Shown: piece by piece, positions 13,801 through 23,637 of the stretch | Numbering within the stretch: position 1 is the first letter of the stretch | How the letters are laid out: every line of letters begins with the position of its first letter | Source of the DNA: Sipunculus nudus | Lineage: Eukaryota; Annelida; Sipuncula; Golfingiida; Sipunculidae | Assembly: GCA_026874595.1 (NCBI GenBank) | Contig: CM049310.1 | Coordinates: forward strand, 48,187,058 to 48,251,057 | Reading direction: 5' to 3' | Length of the DNA: 64,000 bases | Made by a program: the position numbers and the translations under genes | The notes under the pieces: generated by a model | What the model was told of the DNA's origin: nothing | Databases searched by the model: none | Seen by the model: only the letters and a program-made list of their open reading frames with translations

Positions 13801-16800
13801 TTCTTTATTCATTCTGCTAGACATTTCACGCTGCCAATTGTTACAGAATCTGATTTATTTTTATTGACTTCGTGATCTGTTGATATTAGGTTCCGTAACA
13901 GCTGTTACTTTCTCTAAATCTATTGATTGCCGTTACTTTCAGGAAGCCTGATGTTCTATTGATTGCCGTTATTTTCCGGAAGCCTGATGTTCTATTGCTT
14001 GCCGTTACTTTCAGGAAACCTGATGTTCTATTGCTTGCCGTTACTTTCAGGAAGCCTGATGTTCTATTGATTGCCGTTACTTTCAGGAAGCCTGATGTTC
14101 TATATATTGATTGCCCTTACTTTCAGGAAATCTGATGTTCTATTGATTGCCGTTACTTTCAGGAAGCCTGATGTTCTATTGCTTGCCGTTTCTTTCAGGG
14201 CACCTGATGTTCGCTTACATCATGAAGAATGATGCATCGTATCTGTACTTCTGCACCGCCTATAATCCAGCGCTTAAAAGCAGCAAAGTGGTCAAGACTT
14301 ACAGACTCAGCATTCCAAACCGTATGTAAAATATTCAGGGGCGTCAAGACAGAAGGGATTGGGGTATATACCCCCCTCCCCCCCCCCACACACACACTTT
14401 TTAAGCAAGGGTTATGGTCAATGAAGTCACCCCCCCCCCGATATTCAGAGTATATAGACTTGTGATTTTATTTTTAGGCTTACTATGAAATATTAATTAT
14501 ATAAACCTTGTTTAGAATTAACATATACTGGAAACAAAATATCTTTTTTATTTTAAATAATACTTAATTGTAATATATTTGAAATGTGTCACACAGACAA
14601 TAAGTGGTATATGTGTGTGTATGTGTTTACAATCAAGTTCTCCCATATTTGATTATCCTCCCATGCCTACGGGTCATCCCCCTCCCTACACCCTTGAATA
14701 TAAATTGACGCCGCTAAAAATATTCCCATTATTACCTTATATGACCAGACTTTTTAATTCTGTACAGGATATCAGATACATTTCCGTGCAAGTTCTAAAG
14801 TTTTAAATGTAACTAGGCACTTTGGGTACAATATTTACCTGCTGCATTTGGGGCAAAGTCGTATAACCAATATTGAAATACGTCTTACAATGGTTTGTAC
14901 ATATTTTAAATCTCATGTAGACTGTTTATCCATAAGACCAGTTTAATTGTTGATTTGATTTACGGATAAGCTCTATAGATAAGCTCAAAACATTTGTCTT
15001 TTTGTTTATTAAATTTTATTTATTCAAAGGCAAGACTCATCAGGTACATGCACGGCGCTTTAACTACTATGAGTACTGCGGAGAAAGTGCATGTGTAATT
15101 TATAATTGACAAAGGGTAATTAAAACATTTATATCTGATATTTAGTGAATATACAACTCTGGAAAAAGGACAACTTTATACGTATCATTTACTTTTGACG
15201 TAAGATTTTAAAACCCTTTTAACGTTTCACCCCATGTTACATATAGTGAATATTAATGAATATTATAGTGATAATGCCTGTTTAATCCTTCACAGCGAAT
15301 GAGCCGCTGAGAGAGGGACCGCTCATAAGCCTTTATACATCTAAAGACATAATTGGGTATGCGGGCCAGTCAGCGACAGTGTTCTGTTTCACCGGTGGAT
15401 AGTGAGTATCTTCGAAAAAAGACATGTTTTTGTGTAAGATTAGTTGTCATTAAGTGTGTTCTTTCGAGATCGACTCATGCATGTACGTTCTATAAACTTG
15501 CACTGCTTCATTCTCGATGTTGAAAAAAAAGTCATACTTTACATGAAAGCTCCAGATAAAGTCCATGAGCGATATCATTAATAAAACATTCCAACCGGCT
15601 TCCGTGGCCTAGGGTTAAAGCACAGGTCTCAAAGCCGAGAGATCGTGAGTTCAAATCTCAGCTAAGGTTTTAAGATTTTTTAAGATCGGCCCCCGCCAAG
15701 GATTAGCGCTCTGCAGGTTTAATGAGGAGACTGTCCAACACAAGCGACCGCGCCTTTCGGGGGTTCCTCGGTGTCATGACCTTGTTGATCCGCAATGTGG
15801 ACCCGAAGGAGTGGTAACACCGAGCCTGGTTGGCGCCAAAAGTATCTCGTTCAAGCTCAAGGCGTGTAGTCCGAAACCGGAATGGAATGGAAGAAAATTC
15901 TATATAACATTCTATACAACGCTTTCCATATGTAAATAGGAAACCATATATTTTTTCTAGGGCCATTGTGATTTTCAATATTAACCATATTCCTGGCACG
16001 GTTTTGATTTCACATAAAATATTACCCTCATTGACAAAGTAGTAAGCTTTTACTCCTTTTTCCAGTCCTCTCCGTCTTGCTCAGTGGAAGTTCTGTAACA
16101 GAGACGAAACTTTACCAGATTCCGAAAGGTATGACCAGACGATGTACAATCTAAAACGGGGAGAAGATCGATGCCTACGATGCACAATAAATAATAACCC
16201 CAAAAACATAATGATATATGTTCGATGTAAGTATATTTTAACGTTTTACGTTTCGTCTAATTTGATTTGATATTTGCAACGGTCGCTTTTTCCTAGCATT
16301 GAAGCTTCAAAGGGACATCAATCCTTAACATTCAACATTAATGTGATTTTTGTTAGTTAATTATCATCTTTCATGGCATCTTGTACTATTTTAAACTTTT
16401 ATAGTAAACGCTTGTCCACACTCTTCTTCAGGGGCGGATACAGGATTTTAGAAAAAAAAAGTTTGGTTTTATTTTTTTTTTTGGGGGGGGGGGGGGCGGT
16501 TGGCATCCGATCCAATAGTAGAGAAACTATTATGAAAATTTCTTGATTATAAATTTATTTAGCGATGTCTCGATTACGCAAATTCACATTTTCTATATTT
16601 GTTTCTTCTTAAAGGTGCCCATTCACCTAAATTTTGAAAAAGAATTTATGTTATTTCTGGCTTCTACTGTGTAAATATTAATGATCAAACGGTAATGGTT
16701 AGAATGGGTTCTGGTTATAAAAAGTTCGTATAACGCCTCCGTATAGGATGTGTGAGCTTGTTTATCAACAACGTGTTTGCAGCAGTATAGACAAACAGGG

Positions 16801-19639
16801 AAGACATGTACCCTCAGGTGGTAGGTTGCATATATGCAGAGATAGAAAGATCCCTTGTTGCAAAATGGCATTCGCAAAGCTCTGGCTTATCTGACTTGCC
16901 GCCAGATGCCCTTGTTGAATTTGTGTTCATTATTTTGGTGGGGCCCCACATATTATAAACACGTTGCTATAAGCAAAAATAAGCAGCCGGTGTACCGTGA
17001 AATCCACGTTTTCTGTCTTATCATTTTAAAGCTCCAAGGGATTACCTATAGTTTATGAAGGTCAGATAGGTGATTAGGCCCTTTAAGGGATATTACCTAA
17101 CTTACATCTGACGAACAACATATGGATATCAGCACAAAAGTTAAACATAACACGTTGCCCCTTTCCTTTCAGCATACTCACTATTTATATATGTACTACA
17201 TCTTTTTAAAGAATCGTAGAATGAAACACCACACATGGTGAATATAATACCAGATACTTTTATCACGAGGTGTCTTTTACAGCGAGGCCAAGGTGGGACT
17301 TTCCGGAAGCCACTAAACTTAACGATGTGAATGAGACAGAGGGAAATGACGCTACCTTTATCTGTAAAGCAGTAGGTGTCAACGGTGTCAAAGAGTCAGT
17401 TACTTGGTATCTCAATACCCAACAGTTATATCGGAAAAGTAAGTAGGATACAAGTGTGTTTGTCTCAGTTTGAAGCGAACAGATGGTTTCCACTATGTCC
17501 TGTTTATGTGGGATATACAGTGGAACCTGTCTGAAAGACCTCCTGTCTAATACGACCACCTGTCTATTAAGACCACCCTTAATAAACCGAAAGCGTTCAC
17601 ATTGGTTGTACCTGACTTGTCTAATAAGACTATATGTGATTTAAGACCACCTGTGACTCATCCCAAGGGTGGTCTTTCTAAACAGGTTTCACTGTATACG
17701 AAGAACAGATTCCTAGCTTTACATATGATCTTTTAATCCTATGAGACATATAACCCCTAAAATGAAGATCTAGAATTTGTTACTTTAACAGCTGTGTTCT
17801 CTAATACGTCATCTTAGCATGAACCCTTATTGTTTTGACATTTTTGTATTACCGTTTGCCTCAGGGGCAATAGCTATTCACATTATTATGATAATATTCT
17901 GTCGTCTACGAGTAGAGTAAAACATATTAGTGACTCTACATGTCAATCGTAAAATAACCTATAAAAATTCTCAGTGTCCATAATACAAATAGCATTGCTT
18001 ATATTATTTATATTCATGACGTATATGGTGTGGCATCTGAGGCCGTATTTGTAGTACCATTGAACTAATATTTTTCTATTTAGCAGATTTGCCAGCTAAT
18101 GTGAAATTTAAAGCAGAGAGAACGTTGGTGATAAAAAACGCAATGAAGAAAAGGAAAAACGGGACCTCTGACCTCATGAATATCCAGTGCAAAGTAGAGA
18201 ATAGATACGGCTCGGCCCACGCTGAAGCATATCTGAACGTTTTAGGTATATTGTCTATTAAATGAAGCGCCAGCAGTACACGTCCGCCTCCTTTTTTCCT
18301 CCTCAAAATTAACTTTATAAGCATACATATCGTCTGCATACCATAATAGGTGGCGCCACTGATAATCATTTATCAGTGGCATAGATTATGGATAGTTTAA
18401 TTGGATGCATAAGACAGGTGGCGCCATTGAATATCTGTAACCAGAATACGTCCGCATTAGCGTTACTACTCGTCAATGTATGATTTTTCATGTTTATAGA
18501 TATGTGCTGCTAGCATCACCTATGATTTTTACCATTTTTTTTTTTACAATTTTTCCCTGTATAGAATGTCAATAGATATCAGTTACAAAACAGGGCTGTT
18601 TTATAAATAGGTTATTAAAGTGATGGTTCCATGGAATTTTAATTATGCCGATCAATCATTAATGTATTTTTAGTGTATTCATTTATTGAGGAAAATCTGT
18701 TACTATTCATTTATTGAGGTAAATCTGTTAAACTTTCATCTAATGAGCCACTGCAAAAAGGTTTACTATATTAGCCAGACATATTGATCATGAGACCGCT
18801 ATGTGATTTTCTGCTTGCAAATCGCGCCACCTGATGTTGATTTCTTCCGGTGTTGTAAAATGCTATTTCTACTTGTACTTGTATCAGTCATATATTATCT
18901 TTACTATACTATTTTTATCATGGTGAAAAGTAATCAAATAAGTCTGCATTGAATAGTTTAATAAGGGCGCATCTACTGCTAGCACCCGATAGAATTATCT
19001 TTTTCATTTCATCCATTAGGGCATCTGACTGTGACGCTCTTTGCATATATATATGTTATCTCAAGAACTGTTTCACCTTTTATCACTAAGTTTTACCAAA
19101 CTCTGATTCCAGTAAGAGTACATGCACGATTTAATTTCAGACTCTTGATCAATGATATTGATAAATAGTACAAATAGTGAAAAAAATAGTTATATACAAA
19201 TAATTATGAAATTAATATTACATAGGAAAATTGAATAAACGATGCCTAAACGCATGCCTATCAACCAATGTAACATTTAATAACATTTTAAATGTTGTTT
19301 TAAGGGAAAACTTTTTTATGGTTTCAGAGAAAACAAGAATTTCTTTTGAAAATGTCACACGAGTAATCCCAGACGATGTGGAGGAGGATCTTCTGCTGTC
19401 AATCAATGCCACAACTGACCCCAGCACCCCCATCGTGATCACGTGGTATTTCAAAAATAGGCCAATCAACTTGACCAGAAGTTCACCATACACTGTACAA
19501 CCCAATGGGTCGTTATTAATTAGTCCCAGGAGGGCGGGGCTTAATTCCTCCAAAGAACTAGCAGGGGACTACTCGTGTCTGGCAACAAACAGTTACTCTG
19601 ATGCAAAAATTACAATAAAAACGGTACCAGAAATACCAG
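4730..19639 (+). CDS. Ig-superfamily cell-adhesion protein, L1CAM/neuroglian-like (5' part of gene, 10 coding exons)
   Basis: Predicted secreted or membrane-anchored adhesion receptor, of which only the N-terminal half is present. Coding exons: 4730-4802, 9220-9337, 11412-11554, 12070-12258, 14199-14321, 15296-15401, 16066-16226, 17283-17438, 18084-18245, 19328-19639. All have AG/GT borders and their phases (1,2,1,1,1,2,1,1,1,1) join into one open frame of about 514 codons. The order is signal peptide, Ig1 to Ig4 (each over two exons, phase-1 introns between domains), then one Ig domain in a single exon. Two exons per Ig domain, the 'G-x-L-x-F' start of the second half of Ig2, and the DPS-x-P-x-x-ITW style of the last domain resemble L1CAM, neurofascin and neuroglian. 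That is family knowledge; the exact orthology is inferred. The final donor shows the gene continues, presumably into fibronectin-III repeats, a membrane segment and a cytoplasmic tail outside the window. No canonical Ig5 was found between 18245 and 19328. Confidence 0.7.
6379..6510. mobile_element. Short MITE-like element with GCGGATCCAGG inverted ends
   Basis: The 130-bp unit starts gggcggatccagg and ends cctggatccgc, so the ends are inverted copies of each other. The interior also holds an inverted pair (ggggtccagaccccc). Related but degraded sequence appears near 11757-11838 and 16432-16500 ('ggggcggatacaggatttta'), which supports a dispersed family. No target duplication could be fixed. 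Confidence 0.55.
7480..8330. repeat. Two diverged tandem copies of a 640-bp interspersed unit
   Basis: The matching anchors 'aaaatgagctata-tttgtgt' (7562 and 8200) and 'tttttggtgacctt' (7626 and 8266) lie about 640 bp apart in the same order. Divergence is visible throughout. The copies have no coding potential. Confidence 0.55.
9220..9337 (+). CDS. Ig gene exon 2: first half of Ig1
   Basis: The acceptor is tgtcttcag and the donor GTATGT, phase 1 in and phase 2 out. It encodes a PPKIEEGPEVTEGD lead strand and the first Ig cysteine in LVLTCTASGTPTP. This Pro-rich turn after the Cys is typical of the first Ig domain of L1-like and other I-set proteins. Confidence 0.75.
9338..11411. other. Intron 2 of the Ig gene
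   Basis: AT-rich unique-looking sequence. A 190-codon open frame runs into exon 3 from 11032. Its part before 11412 is intronic, because removing it at the acceptor (cttacag, to 11411) restores an Ig strand across the junction (TPTP-S-IHW). Confidence 0.6.
11412..11554 (+). CDS. Ig gene exon 3: second half of Ig1
   Basis: Begins with the core tryptophan strand (IHWTKNG) and carries the F-strand signature GTYRCIARN with the second Ig cysteine. It ends in GTAAGT at 11555, phase 1. Joining to exon 2 at phase 2 makes a complete Ig1 of about 87 residues. Confidence 0.75.
12070..12258 (+). CDS. Ig gene exon 4: first half of Ig2
   Basis: Encodes LDVIETNEVIDVVVK, then the first cysteine in PLLLNCSMSG and a tryptophan in PRWRIG. 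The acceptor is ttgaaag (weak pyrimidine tract) and the donor GTATGT. Phase 1 at both ends. Confidence 0.7.
12259..13920. other. Intron 4 of the Ig gene, proximal part
   Basis: No supported gene. A C-rich tract lies at 13017-13060. The distal end of the intron is the minisatellite described next. Open frames here cover low-complexity sequence. Confidence 0.55.
13921..14212 (+). repeat. 36-bp minisatellite, 8 units, spreading a splice acceptor
   Basis: Seven full units (13921, 13957, 13993, 14029, 14065, a 40-bp unit at 14101, 14141) precede an eighth at 14177-14212 that contains the real intron/exon border. Each unit carries 'ttactttcag|ga' followed by 'cctgatgttc'. The repeated segment is therefore the pyrimidine tract, the AG and the first exon bases. 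Unit 2 has lost the AG (ttttccgg). The 36-bp period is a multiple of three. Confidence 0.85.
14199..14321 (+). CDS. Ig gene exon 5: second half of Ig2
   Basis: Encodes G-HLMFAYIMKNDASYLYFC and the second Ig cysteine, then a closing strand VVKTYRLSIPN. The pattern G-x-L-x-F then DA-x-YLYFC is like Ig2 of L1-family proteins. The acceptor (tttctttcag) is the last unit of the minisatellite, so use of an upstream unit would add 12-residue blocks. Donor GTATGT at 14322. Confidence 0.75.
14322..15295. other. Intron 5 of the Ig gene
   Basis: C-rich runs occur at about 14371-14388 and 14431-14440. Otherwise the intron is AT-rich sequence without a supported feature. Confidence 0.6.
15296..15401 (+). 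CDS. Ig gene exon 6: first half of Ig3
   Basis: Encodes NEPLREGPLISLYTS then GYAGQSATVFCFTGG, which contains the first cysteine of Ig3. The acceptor is ccttcacag and the donor GTGAGT at 15402, phase 2 out. Confidence 0.75.
15596..15900 (+). mobile_element. tRNA-derived SINE-like copy in intron 6
   Basis: The head at 15598-15668 has an A-box-like segment (tggcctagggttaaagc) and a B-box-like segment (gagttcaaatctc), with the spacing expected of a Pol III tRNA promoter. An untypical body follows. A tRNA head with a non-tRNA body is the definition of a tRNA-SINE. The 3' end is not clear; I assigned the body by its higher GC content than the intron around it. Confidence 0.5.
16066..16226 (+). CDS. 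Ig gene exon 7: second half of Ig3
   Basis: Encodes PLRLAQWKFCNRDETLP with the core tryptophan, then GEDRCLRCTINN with the second Ig cysteine. An extra Cys in WKFC and a second in RCLRC could form a further disulfide. The acceptor is tttttccag and the donor GTAAGT at 16227. Confidence 0.75.
16227..17282. other. Intron 7 of the Ig gene
   Basis: Contains a degraded ggggcggat-type repeat with a G run at 16432-16500. No coding exon is supported. Confidence 0.6.
17283..17438 (+). CDS. Ig gene exon 8: first half of Ig4
   Basis: Encodes RPRWDFPEATKLNDVNETEG, then NDATFICKAVG with the first cysteine and SVTWYLN with the core tryptophan. This matches the pattern of Ig4 in L1-like proteins (PxW, N-x-T, ATFxCxAxG). 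The donor GTAAGT begins at 17439. Confidence 0.75.
17518..17694. mobile_element. Mariner-type MITE (177 bp) with TA flanks
   Basis: The left end CAGTGGAACCTGTCTGAAAG and the right end, read in reverse (CAGTGAAACCTGTTTAGAAA), are imperfect inverted repeats. Both ends are flanked by TA, the duplicated target of Tc1/mariner elements. No coding capacity. Lies in intron 8 of the Ig gene. Confidence 0.8.
18084..18245 (+). CDS. Ig gene exon 9: second half of Ig4, with tandem acceptor
   Basis: Encodes a strand pair ending in MNIQCKVENRYGSAHAEAYL, with the second Ig cysteine. The upstream sequence is ttTAGCAG, two acceptors 3 bases apart (after 18083 or after 18086). Both keep the frame, giving a T-D or an N at the junction. 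The donor is a weaker GTATAT at 18246. Confidence 0.7.
18246..19327. other. Intron 9 of the Ig gene
   Basis: I searched this stretch for an Ig5 domain (W-core and DxGxYxC patterns in all three forward frames) and found none. It contains a hairpin at 18341-18391 and otherwise AT-rich sequence. Confidence 0.55.
18341..18391. repeat. 51-bp hairpin-forming inverted repeat
   Basis: Outer arms ccataat/attatgg and inner arms cactgataa/ttatcagtg pair around a 3-bp loop, with the partly mismatched 'aggtggcgc' between. A short transposon remnant or a structural element; no function can be assigned. Confidence 0.5.
19328..19639 (+). CDS. Ig gene exon 10: single-exon Ig domain, Ig6-like
   Basis: A full domain of 104 residues in one exon. 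VIPDDVEEDLLLSINATTDP is followed by PIVITWYFKNRPINLT (core Trp), a GSLLI strand, and AGDYSCLATN with the second cysteine. The first cysteine is missing: the position is Ile or Ser in LLLSINAT. The DPS-x-P-x-x-ITW segment matches Ig6 of L1CAM/neuroglian. The acceptor is tggtttcag, and the donor GTAAAT at 19640 shows that later exons exist. Confidence 0.7.
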
Positions 19640-19672
19640 GTAAATAATCATATCAGTATTATCTATTACAAC

Positions 19673-19722
<50 letters not shown>

Positions 19723-20217
19723 TGTATATAAATATATATATAAATTTATATGTACTCCCGACATTTATCTGTTTTCACGTATCTTTTCCGGATATTTGTT
19801 GTCATATAACTGTCAAAGTTTATAATGAGTTTCCTATTTAGTGATTGATTTTCGTCGTTTTCAATTAATTTTATAATCTAAAAACCATGTCAAGAAGTAA
19901 AGAACTTAATGGCATCTTCTAATTAACATATTATAACTCATTCTCATTGACGTATTCATGACCCCCCCCCCCCTTCCCTCCGAAGGACGGGGCAGGTAAA
20001 CCCTAGGATGAATGTGTAATCTACAGGTACAGTTAAATATTTACATTGCTTCTTCTTTTATTTTGTGATTTTCTGTACTTTAATCTGTTTTTTTTTCTGA
20101 ATGGATACACTCTTTCTAAATGTTCTTGACCCGTTCATATTATATTATAAAACTTTCACGCTTACATCTTTTATTCTGTGTTCTTTTCATCTGTTAAAAA
20201 AAAGCATATATGTATAG
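19640..20217. other. Start of the very large intron 10, with (TA)n
   Basis: Holds a TA microsatellite at about 19673-19745 and a C run at about 19963-19974. No later exon of the Ig gene is found from here to 64000. Confidence 0.6.
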
Positions 20218-20261
20218 CACTGAAAACCTAGATTAGTCATTTTGACTAACTTAGGTTAGTA
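20218..20261 (+). repeat. Left terminal inverted repeat of element 1
   Basis: CACTGAAAA is followed by 'gattagtcattttgactaac', which matches the right end on the opposite strand with few changes. Confidence 0.85.
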
Positions 20262-21177
20262 AATCCTTCCTGACGAACAATTTGTCAATATTGACCAATC
20301 TATATTTGTCATTTTGACTACTGGTTCGTCAAAGGTAAGTTGTAACGAACATCGGTTAGTCGAGCCATGTGATTCGGTTAAGGCGACATCTACCGGCAGG
20401 CAAAGTAACCACAGAGACGCTGACCTTGACGATCTCCATGCCATGTGAAGAAGAGGGTCTGAGACAGGGATAAATGTGAAGCCATTCCTCGTACCAGGTT
20501 GTATGTTTTACGTTATTTGTTTACTTTTACTTCCATTAAAGCAATTGTCATACATATTTATCGTACACTCGCCATCACTTTGACACTGTGATCAGAGAAT
20601 GGCTTGTCCTTTGGAAAGTTGAAGTATCTTCTCTCATTATCGCCCAAGAGTTAATGTTCCTCTTTAATTATTTGATTTTATGTCATTAGTATCAGGTATA
20701 CGGTTTTCCCAAATAAAACATTATCCCTCCTTTATCATTATGTAATACAATTAGAAATAATATTTGTACCTACATTTCAGTGTAATATATGATCAGAACC
20801 ACCAGTTTTACTTTTACCAATGCCAATGGTTTTGACTAATGTCTGGTCAAAATGACTAACCCTCAGTTAAAATAGATTTAATGTTACAGGCGTGTAATTG
20901 GTATTCAATATTGCTTTTATTGCAAATATATGCAAACCTTAGGGCAATGCTATGCTTTCCTACTGCCATGCTGGTTTGAACTTGAAGTTCAGGCTCGTTT
21001 AACGCAAATCAAGTCAAGGGCTAAGGACTATTAGCATTGCCAGTATTGGTATACTGCCTGTTCAGTGGTGTTAGGACAGAACTGTCTATAAGGTCAAACA
21101 CACACACGTGACACACACACATATGTATATCCTGTGTGTAGGTTAAACTGGAAAATAAATGTTGAAAGGCTTGCATC

Positions 21178-23637
21178 ATGGCACTCCAAAAGAGACACTT
21201 TTTTCAATGCATGGCCTGTGAATATGAAAGTCGTCATTTTAGAAATATAATGTCACACTATCAGCTGGTTCATTCTCATGAATCAAACTTCCAGATGATA
21301 TGTGGAATTGAAAACTGTCAGAAAACATTCAAGAATGTTAGGTGCTATCAGGCACATATACAGAAGAAGCATATTACATTTGCAAATACACATTTTCGTT
21401 TAAGGAAACACATTAGTAACTCAACCCCACAAACATCTCAATGTGAAGCTGTTGAAACAGCCAGTGACTCTTCATTACCTGATAACAGAGAATCTTTGAT
21501 TGCTACACCAGAAAGGCATGGCACACTGGTTGTTGATCAGATCCAACAATTCTTGCTAGCACTGAGAGAAAAGCATAAATTACCTTCAAATATCTGTGGA
21601 ATCCTAACCTCTGAAATGCAGAGCCTTGTGGCTGTCTCAAGGGCTGAATTGCATGCTCATACTGTAGATCTTTTGAAAAGACACAATATAGTTGATTTAG
21701 ATGAAGAAGTGAGTGAGATATTCAGCAGCTACACTCATGTAGAGAATGCTTGTTGCCTGTTTAAAAGTAGCAAGGATCTTGATAGAATTGTTCACAGTAA
21801 CCCACGGTTTGTGAAACCAGTTGAATATAAACTAGACCCCAAAGACTCAAAGTCAACATACCAATACGTCCCAATATTAGAGAGCCTATCTACTTTTCTC
21901 CAGTATGAGGACGTTATAGCAGAAGTGTTGCAGGGACATAAAGCTCCTGAAGGAACAATATCAGACCTGTGTGATGGATTTGTTTTCAAAGATAATCCAC
22001 TCATGAAGGATAACCCATCAGCATTACAAATAATGCTTTATCTAGATGATTTCCAAATTGTAAATCCTTTAGGCAATAAGTGCAAGTCATATAAACTAAG
22101 TGCCTTGTACTACCTTTTAGGTAATTTGCCTCCAAGATACAGATCAAAGCAACATGTAGTGCAGTTAGCTGCCCTTTTTAAGTCAAAACTGGGTAAGAAA
22201 TATGGACTAGCAAATGTCATGAAACCCCTGATAAATGACTTGGCGAAGTAAGAGACAGAAGGGATTCACATCAATAAAGATGGCCAGATACATCATATCC
22301 TTGGTACAGTCCTTGTCTGTGTTGCAGATAATTTAGCAGCTCATGAAATTGGGGGATTCTTTGAGAGTTTTAATGTTATGAGGTAATGCAGGACTTGTTT
22401 AGCAACAAAGGAAGAAGCTCAGAGTATGTACAATTCGTTGAAGGTAACTCTTAGAACTAAAGCATCTCACAATGCACAGCTTGAGATGATCAAGGTAGAT
22501 CCAGAGGATGCGAGGTTGTATGGGGTGAAGGCAGATTCTCCACTCAACAAACTCAATTATTTTCATGTAATTGGAGGCCTTCCCAGTGACATAGCTCATG
22601 ACCTATTTGAAGGAGTCATTCCAAATGTGTTAAAACATGTTATTAATTATTGCATTGAACAGGGATTCTTTACACATGATGAAATGAATGATGTCATTGC
22701 AAACTTTCCATATCAAGTCTCAGACAAAATTAACAAACCAACTGGGGGGTCTGTTCCGGCTGGTAAAACAGTTTTTAAAGAGACGGCTATGGAATGCTGG
22801 ACATTGGCAAGACTAATTCCTCTAATGCTTGGGCACAGGGTACCCTCAGGTGACAAGAAATGGAATGTATTGTTGAATTGCCTTGACATGACTGAACAAG
22901 TCACATCTCCTGTTTCATCTGAAGGAGAATGTGAATTCATGAGAGACACCATTGAGACATTTCTTTGCTCCTATAAAGAGCAATTTGATGTAGCTTTCAA
23001 ACCCAAGGATCATTTTCTCATCCATTATCCTGATCAGACCAAACATTATGGACCACTGATCCATGTTTGGACAATGAGATTTGAGGCTAAACATAGCTAT
23101 TTCAAAGAGCTTATGAATAGGACAAAATGTAGGAAAAACATCTGTAAATCCCTTGCATTTCGTCATCAAAATATGCAGGTTCTTCACAGTTTCAACAAGA
23201 ACTTGCTGCAGGCTGGTAACTACACAGTTTCTTGTAGTGCCGTGGTACCTGTAGAAACACTTCCTGAACATATTCAGGAAATTTTGCAACCACATACTGC
23301 AGGTTCAAATGATGTTTTCCAGGCAAGTAATATTCAGATAGATGGGGTAACTTACCAAAGTCCATGTGCCTTGTTCAAGGAAGCTACTGGTGATTTATGC
23401 CAATTCTACAAGATGGAGTCTTGTTTTGTCATCAATCACACATCACTGTTGCTATGCAGGCATCTTGACACAATAGATTATTGCAGACATGTTCATGCCT
23501 ACATAGCTAAAGAAACAGCAATCTTCAGCCTGATAAGAGTGACTGATCTTAAGGATCACCTTCCTTTGGGTCTGTACAGTATCTCTGATGAAATGTCTGC
23601 AGTTGTTCTTAGACATCAGTTTGCTGTCACAAAATAA
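21178..23637 (+). pseudogene. Zinc-finger CMC-type transposase of element 1, two in-frame stops
   Basis: One frame covers 820 codons, broken only by TAA at 22249-22251 and TAA at 22384-22386. The N-terminus has two C2H2 fingers (Cys11/Cys14/His27/His32 and Cys42/Cys47/His60/His65). A middle domain follows, then the core: LYLDDFQIVNPLG (about residue 290), CVADNLAAH (Asp at 22327) followed by a CxxC pair, and AHDLFEGV (Glu at 22609). These three sites fit the DDE triad of CMC transposases, which have a D next to NPLG-like, an 'aDxxa' motif and a late E. Later conserved segments are HFLIHYPDQ and MRFEAKHSYFK. The proposed role is cutting and pasting the element's ends. The stops would leave a 357-aa N-terminal product with fingers but no complete active site, plus an orphan 3' part. 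The poly(A) signal AATAAA (23633-23638) overlaps the final stop codon. Superfamily assignment is by motif; no search was run. Confidence 0.75.

Noticed and set aside
15598-15668. Functional tRNA gene
   Set aside because: The A and B boxes fit but a clean cloverleaf with paired acceptor stem could not be drawn, and a SINE-like body follows.
18246-19327. Ig5 exon pair of the adhesion gene
   Set aside because: No pair of Cys/Trp strands with splice borders was found in any forward frame.
22248-22391. Genuine constitutive intron in the element 1 transposase
   Set aside because: It would delete the second catalytic Asp and a conserved CxxC region that element 2 keeps in its coding sequence. Nonsense mutation is simpler; the splice idea is kept only as a speculative finding.
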